Position numbers and translations under genes: made by a program
Notes under the pieces: generated by a model
What the model was told of the DNA's origin: nothing
The model's database searches: none
The model's input: only the letters and a program-made list of their open reading frames with translations
In this document: one piece after another, positions 6,039-9,485 of the stretch
How positions within the stretch are numbered: the stretch's first letter is position 1
Layout: the number at the start of each line of letters is the position of its first letter
NCBI GenBank assembly: GCA_002406055.1
Contig: DHMZ01000011.1
Location: forward strand, 1 to 9,485
Length of the DNA stretch: 9,485 nt
Reading direction: 5' to 3'
Origin: Spirochaetales bacterium UBA4629
GTDB lineage: Bacteria; Spirochaetota; Spirochaetia; Sphaerochaetales; Sphaerochaetaceae

Positions 6039-6060
6039 AAGGGAAAAAATTACGCCAAGA

Positions 6061-6483
6061 TTAGTATTCGTAGAGAACTGTAGTCTCTCCGAGTAAATCA
6101 CTTTCTTTCTTATTGTCCTCAATAACCTCCATTTTGCCATCTTTGGTCTTAGGCGAACGATATTCAATATGCGAGCAAACTATCTCAATAGTACTCTTCT
6201 TCTCACCATTTTTGTTCTCCCAACGACACATCATTAATCTACCAACTGTTCTGACAATCATGCCTTTATGAATTCTCATTAGGCACTTTTCTCCCAGTTC
6301 TCCCCAACATTGAACAACTAAAAAGAGTGTTTCTTGTTTGTTGTTTCCATTTGAATCCTTGTAATATCTGTCGTTAGCAACAGTGAATTTTACAAGCCGA
6401 CTTTTGGTTATAGAGCTTGTTGCTACAACCTCTGGATCATTAATTAATGTTCCTTCCAAAATGACATTATTCAATTGATTCAT
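6061..6483 (-). CDS. ssb: Single-stranded DNA-binding protein
   Basis: A 140-residue OB-fold protein that coats single-stranded DNA in replication, repair and recombination. The N-terminal part follows SSB closely: MNQLNNVILEGTLINDPEV, VKFTVANDRYYKD, ETLFLVVQCWGELGEKC, IHKGMIVRTVGRLMMCRWENKNGEKKSTIEIVCSHIEY. The OB fold ends near residue 110, and the tail is short. The acidic tip usual in many bacteria (DDDIPF type) is not present; the protein ends with acidic residues, then …ETTVLYEY. GGAGGT lies 6 nt before the ATG. It is divergent from the ABC importer, with 136 bp between the two starts, and is followed by a strong hairpin. The spirochaete-like start supports a chromosomal ssb, but a second, mobile-element-type copy cannot be excluded. 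Confidence 0.9.
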   Translation of the reverse strand: MNQLNNVILEGTLINDPEVVATSSITKSRLVKFTVANDRYYKDSNGNNKQETLFLVVQCWGELGEKCLMRIHKGMIVRTVGRLMMCRWENKNGEKKSTIEIVCSHIEYRSPKTKDGKMEVIEDNKKESDLLGETTVLYEY

Positions 6484-6522
6484 TTTTTACCTCCATATAT
6501 GTAACGTAAAAAATTGAAAAAA

Positions 6523-6540
6523 TGTCAGCCAATCTTGGCT
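6523..6540. promoter_or_regulatory. Operator-like inverted repeat in the divergent ssb / importer gap
   Basis: AGCCAA-TC-TTGGCT (6527-6540) is a perfect 6-bp inverted repeat with a 2-bp centre. On the minus strand it overlaps CTGACA (6528-6523), a near-consensus -35 word 44 nt upstream of the ssb ribosome binding site region, although no good -10 follows. On the plus strand it is 80 bp upstream of the importer start, ahead of a weak TTGAAA (6566-6571) and CATAAT/TATTAT (6587-6597) pair. It could bind a regulator acting on either gene. Confidence 0.4.
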
Positions 6541-6619
6541 AGAAATATCATTTTTTTTGTACTGATTGAAATTATTTATGAATAGCCATAATATTATAGA
6601 AAATATAATGAGGTTAAAA

Positions 6620-7663
6620 ATGAAAAGATTATCTTTATTTCTAGTCATTGTTCTCCTTGCTTTATCTTCTGTTTTTGCTCAAGGTGCAAATGAGATGCTT
6701 AACAACGAAGATACTGCTAAAGATTCTTCTCTATTTCCAGTAACACTTGTGGATATGGTAGGAAGAGAAGTAACAATTCAAGAAGAACCAAAGCGTATTG
6801 TCTCAGGCTACTACATCTCATCATCAGCTTTAATTGCCATTGATGCTGACTCGAAGATAGTTGGTATTGAAACAAAATCTAACCAGCGTCCAATCTATAA
6901 GGCTGCATCTCCTTCCTTAATAGGGCTAAGTGATGTAGGAAGTGCAAAGAACTTCTCTTTGGAGACTTGTTTAAGTACAAACCCTGATCTTGTTATTCTA
7001 CCTATTAAACAGAAGAATAACGCTGATGTGCTAACACAAATGGGCATTCCAACACTTGTTGTAAATCCAGAAAGTCATGAAGAGATACTCTATATGTTCA
7101 CTCTCCTTGGAAGGGCAACAGGAAATGTGGAGGAAGCTGAAGAGCTTGTTTCTTATTATAAGGAAAAACTTGATAGCGTCGAAGAGTTGACGAAAAATGT
7201 TGAATCTAGACCTGTTGTATATATAGGTGGAACATCTAGTTATCTTACTACAGCACCAAAGGAGATGTACCAAGCATCTTTGATTAAATCTGCAGGCGGA
7301 GTAAATGCAGGTGATTCAATTGAAGGCTCAAGTTGGAAAGAGATTAGCTACGAAGAGCTAATAAGGATGAATCCAGATTACATCATTATTCCAACAAATA
7401 ACTTTGCAACAGACAATCCTGGCTACACAAGAGATGACATTCTTTCTGATAAGATGCTCTCTGAAATTAATGCTGTTAAGACTGGTAACGTCTATCAAAT
7501 GCCAACTGGACTAGAAGCATGGGATAGTCCTGTCCCTTCTGGAATTATTGGGCTATTGTGGATGACAGCAACAATACATCCAGAGCTATATTCTATGGAC
7601 CAGTTTAATGCAGATATGACACAATTCTATGAGAGGTTCTACGGTTTTACACCGTCTATTTAA
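6620..7663 (+). CDS. ABC importer substrate-binding protein, FecB/FepB-like (probably iron complex)
   Basis: A 347-residue periplasmic protein of the metal-chelate/cobalamin binding-protein type (PF01497). The start at 6620 is preferred because it gives a clean signal peptide (MKRLSLFLVIVLLALSSVFA, cut after A20) and has GAGG 6 nt upstream; an in-frame TTG at 6566 would add 18 residues and spoil the leader. Typical parts follow: VTLVDMVGREVTIQEEPKRIVS (41-62), then NPDLVIL (121-127), GIPTLVV (142-148), a long linking helix around 170-195, NPDYIIIP (251-258), and the end motif LEAWDSPVPSGIIGLLWM (298-315). The ligand cannot be read from sequence; iron-siderophore, haem and corrinoid relatives are all possible. 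No lipobox is seen, so it is probably soluble. Its TAA overlaps the permease ATG (TAATG). Confidence 0.9.
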   Translation: MKRLSLFLVIVLLALSSVFAQGANEMLNNEDTAKDSSLFPVTLVDMVGREVTIQEEPKRIVSGYYISSSALIAIDADSKIVGIETKSNQRPIYKAASPSLIGLSDVGSAKNFSLETCLSTNPDLVILPIKQKNNADVLTQMGIPTLVVNPESHEEILYMFTLLGRATGNVEEAEELVSYYKEKLDSVEELTKNVESRPVVYIGGTSSYLTTAPKEMYQASLIKSAGGVNAGDSIEGSSWKEISYEELIRMNPDYIIIPTNNFATDNPGYTRDDILSDKMLSEINAVKTGNVYQMPTGLEAWDSPVPSGIIGLLWMTATIHPELYSMDQFNADMTQFYERFYGFTPSI

Positions 7664-8664
7664 TGGATAAAAAAAAGACACAATTTGTAATACTTATTTC
7701 TTTGATATTTCTCTTTGTACTAACTGTGGTTTCTTTAGCAATCGGTCAATACCAGATTAGTACAAGGGAAATATTCAGCCTTATTTTCACAAATAATGTA
7801 AAGCCATTAACAAAGAGTGTTTTTCTTAACCTTCGTCTCCCACGAGTTTTGATGGCGCTTATTTCAGGGGCAGGACTAAGCCTCGCGGGAGCTATATATC
7901 AAACAATATTTCACAATCAACTAGCCTCTCCAGATATTATCGGTGTCTCGTCTGGCGCAAATCTTGGGGCAGCTGTATTCATTACTATTCTCTCTTCATC
8001 AATTATACCTACAGCATTGGGGGCCTTTATCGGTGCTCTTTTATCTGTTCTTCTCGTTCTTTTACTTGTAAAAGGGACAAAAGAGAGTAATACATCAACT
8101 TATGTTCTTGCCGGAATAGTTATTTCATCTGCAGCAAAAACAGGGATAATGCTTTTAAAATACTTTGCAGACTCCGAGTCGGAGCTCGCTGCAATTGAAT
8201 ACTGGACAATGGGAAGCCTTTCGTCTATTACAGCCACAAAGCTACTCTATATTGCCCCCTTCTCTATTATCTCTATGGTTATTCTTCTAATATTTAATAG
8301 GCAAATACAATTGTTATCACTATCTGACGATGAGGCTCTTTCTCTCGGCGTTAACTTAAAAGTGATAAGAATGATAATACTTTTTGTTTCAACACTACTT
8401 GTTTCATCTATAGTTTCTATTACAGGATTAATATCTTTCATCGGTCTTATCTCTCCACATATTGCCTACCTAGTTTTAAAAAGAAAGAATAAATCTTATC
8501 TTGTATTATCGATGATTACAGGCGCTCTTTTGCTGGTTCTTTCTGATATACTCGCAAGAACTATCTCCTCTAGTGAAATTCCCATCTCAATTTTAACAAC
8601 AATAATGGGACTTCCTGTTCTTATTGCTTTAATGCTAAGAAAAAAGGGAGAAAGAGATGAGTGA
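7663..8664 (+). CDS. ABC importer permease, FecCD family
   Basis: A 333-residue inner-membrane protein rich in hydrophobic segments, with about nine or ten helices expected for the family. The first spans residues 8-28. Family motifs are visible: NLRLPRVLMALISGAGLSLAGAIYQ (56-80), NQLASPDIIGVSSGA (85-99), EYWTMGSL (179-186), DDEALSLGV (222-230, the region contacting the ATPase), GLISFIGLISPHIAYL (255-270) and the final GLP (316-318). It probably works as a homodimer, since only one permease gene is present. The ATG at 7663 overlaps the binding-protein stop by 1 bp, and the end overlaps the ATPase start by 8 bp. This strongly suggests one operon with coupled translation. TGA is the stop here. 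Confidence 0.95.
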   Translation: MDKKKTQFVILISLIFLFVLTVVSLAIGQYQISTREIFSLIFTNNVKPLTKSVFLNLRLPRVLMALISGAGLSLAGAIYQTIFHNQLASPDIIGVSSGANLGAAVFITILSSSIIPTALGAFIGALLSVLLVLLLVKGTKESNTSTYVLAGIVISSAAKTGIMLLKYFADSESELAAIEYWTMGSLSSITATKLLYIAPFSIISMVILLIFNRQIQLLSLSDDEALSLGVNLKVIRMIILFVSTLLVSSIVSITGLISFIGLISPHIAYLVLKRKNKSYLVLSMITGALLLVLSDILARTISSSEIPISILTTIMGLPVLIALMLRKKGERDE

Positions 8665-9442
8665 AATAGAAATCAAAAATCTTAGTGTTGGCTACGACAA
8701 AAAAACCATATTAGACGATATCTCATTTTCTCTTAACAAAGGAGAGGTTACTGTCCTTCTTGGTCTAAATGGTTCGGGAAAAACAACTCTTCTTAAATCA
8801 ATTGCTGGCCTACTTAAGCCATTTAAAGGTTCAATTATTGTTAAAGGAAAAGAAATATCATCTTTATCATCAAAAGAAAAAGCTAAGAATATTTCTTACA
8901 TTGCTCAGCGTCCATCGTCTCCAGAAGGGCTTACTCTTCTCGATATCGTTCTTATGGGCTACAACTCTTCACTTTCTCTATTATCTAGAGTTGGAAAAAA
9001 AGAAGAGGAAGAAGCAAAAAGTGTAATTAAGTCTCTATCTCTTGAGGAAAAAACAAATGAGCTTTTCTCATCTCTAAGTGAAGGCCAAAAGCAACTTGGT
9101 ATTCTTGCTCGTGCACTAATCCAATCTTCTCCTATAATGCTAATGGACGAACCAGAGAGTGCACTAGATTATAAAAATAGAATAATGCTACTAGAGACTA
9201 TACGCAAAATAGCAAAAGAAATGGATAAGACTGTTTTACTTACAATGCATTCGCCTGAATATGCCATTCGCTATGCAGATAGAATCGTCACAATGAAAGA
9301 TAAGAAGATAAAGAGAAGCATATACCTAAAAGGGGAAAAATGCGAAAAAATAGAAGAAGTGTTAAGAGAAATCTATGGAGACATTCGCCTTTTTAAATGT
9401 GGTAAGTCTTCTTATACCATTATCAATGAATCTGATATCTAG
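8657..9442 (+). CDS. ABC importer ATPase, FecE-like
   Basis: A 261-residue ABC ATPase that powers the importer on the cytoplasmic side. Motifs in order: Walker A GLNGSGKT (36-43), Q-loop Q84 in YIAQ, signature LSEGQKQ (140-146, with E in place of the second G of LSGGQ), Walker B PIMLMDEP (159-166, catalytic E165), D-loop SALD (168-171) and switch histidine H198 in MHSP. All residues needed for ATP hydrolysis are present. The start at 8657 (ATGAGTGA) overlaps the permease stop, with GGGAGAAAG just before it. A tail of about 45 residues after the nucleotide-binding core (KGEKCEKIEEVLREIYGDIRL…) resembles the C-terminal extension of Fec/Btu-type ATPases. It is the last gene visible in the operon. 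Confidence 0.95.
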   Translation: MSEIEIKNLSVGYDKKTILDDISFSLNKGEVTVLLGLNGSGKTTLLKSIAGLLKPFKGSIIVKGKEISSLSSKEKAKNISYIAQRPSSPEGLTLLDIVLMGYNSSLSLLSRVGKKEEEEAKSVIKSLSLEEKTNELFSSLSEGQKQLGILARALIQSSPIMLMDEPESALDYKNRIMLLETIRKIAKEMDKTVLLTMHSPEYAIRYADRIVTMKDKKIKRSIYLKGEKCEKIEEVLREIYGDIRLFKCGKSSYTIINESDI

Positions 9443-9468
9443 TCGTAAATAATCTTTTTCGTTTTTCT

Positions 9469-9474
9469 TTGACA
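9469..9474 (+). promoter_or_regulatory. Possible -35 box at the window edge
   Basis: TTGACA occurs 27 bp after the ATPase stop, after a T-rich stretch. The place for the -10 box is beyond the window, so this could be the promoter of a following gene or chance. Confidence 0.25.
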
Positions 9475-9485
9475 TTTTTAGGACT

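Noticed and set aside
6604..6609. TATAAT just upstream of the binding-protein start as its -10 box
   Set aside because: Transcription would begin only about 4 nt before the start codon and would lose the GAGG ribosome binding site. No -35 box fits either.
6484..6619. Riboswitch (for example cobalamin) ahead of the importer
   Set aside because: The gap is only 136 bp, shared with divergent ssb, and shows none of the conserved elements or paired regions expected of a cobalamin riboswitch.
1..9485. CRISPR array, tRNA or rRNA genes
   Set aside because: I saw no regularly spaced repeats with unique spacers, no cloverleaf-like sequence with TTCGANNC, and no ribosomal RNA core sequence. The regular repeats at the IS21 ends are too few and too degenerate for CRISPR.

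Overview
The window is AT-rich bacterial DNA with compact gene spacing, strong GGAGG-type ribosome binding sites and ordinary sigma-70-like promoter words. The exported proteins carry short leaders (…SSLCFA|HS, …SSVFA|QGANE), and the single-stranded DNA-binding protein begins MNQLNNVILEG. These features resemble gut or oral spirochaetes of the Treponema type. That assignment is an impression from protein style, not a demonstrated one.

Left part (1-3612): a nest of two insertion sequences. An ISL3-family transposase gene reads leftwards from a TTG start at 3563. It is cut after codon 227 by a complete IS21-family element (254-2881), and its remainder resumes at 253 and leaves the window at position 1. 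The insertion is bounded by TGTTAGC/GCTAACA ends and a direct repeat TTGCAC (248-253 and 2882-2887). Removing the IS21 and one repeat copy rejoins the ISL3 frame exactly. Each IS21 end carries four copies of a CATCRGG-like motif spaced 24, 24 and 22 bp, in mirror image. Its istA has an in-frame TGA at codon 57, while istB is intact. Upstream of the ISL3 transposase, a stem-loop would hide the ribosome binding site in read-through transcripts only.

Middle part (3613-6060): a leftward cluster of three unfamiliar genes: a 51-residue ORF, an 83-residue ORF, and a 415-residue exported protein with a DUF6273-like C-terminal domain. About 115 bp upstream of the first is the most interesting site in the window. 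On the minus strand it reads TTGACA, a 19-bp spacer containing nine consecutive Gs, then TATACT, with phased A-tracts further upstream. This is the layout of a phase-variable promoter whose strength depends on homopolymer length.

Right part (6015-9485): ssb reads leftwards and ends at a strong hairpin. A rightward three-gene ABC importer (FecB-like binding protein, FecCD-like permease, FecE-like ATPase) has translationally overlapped genes and probably takes up an iron complex or related metal chelate. A perfect inverted repeat, AGCCAA-TC-TTGGCT, lies in the divergent gap between ssb and the importer.
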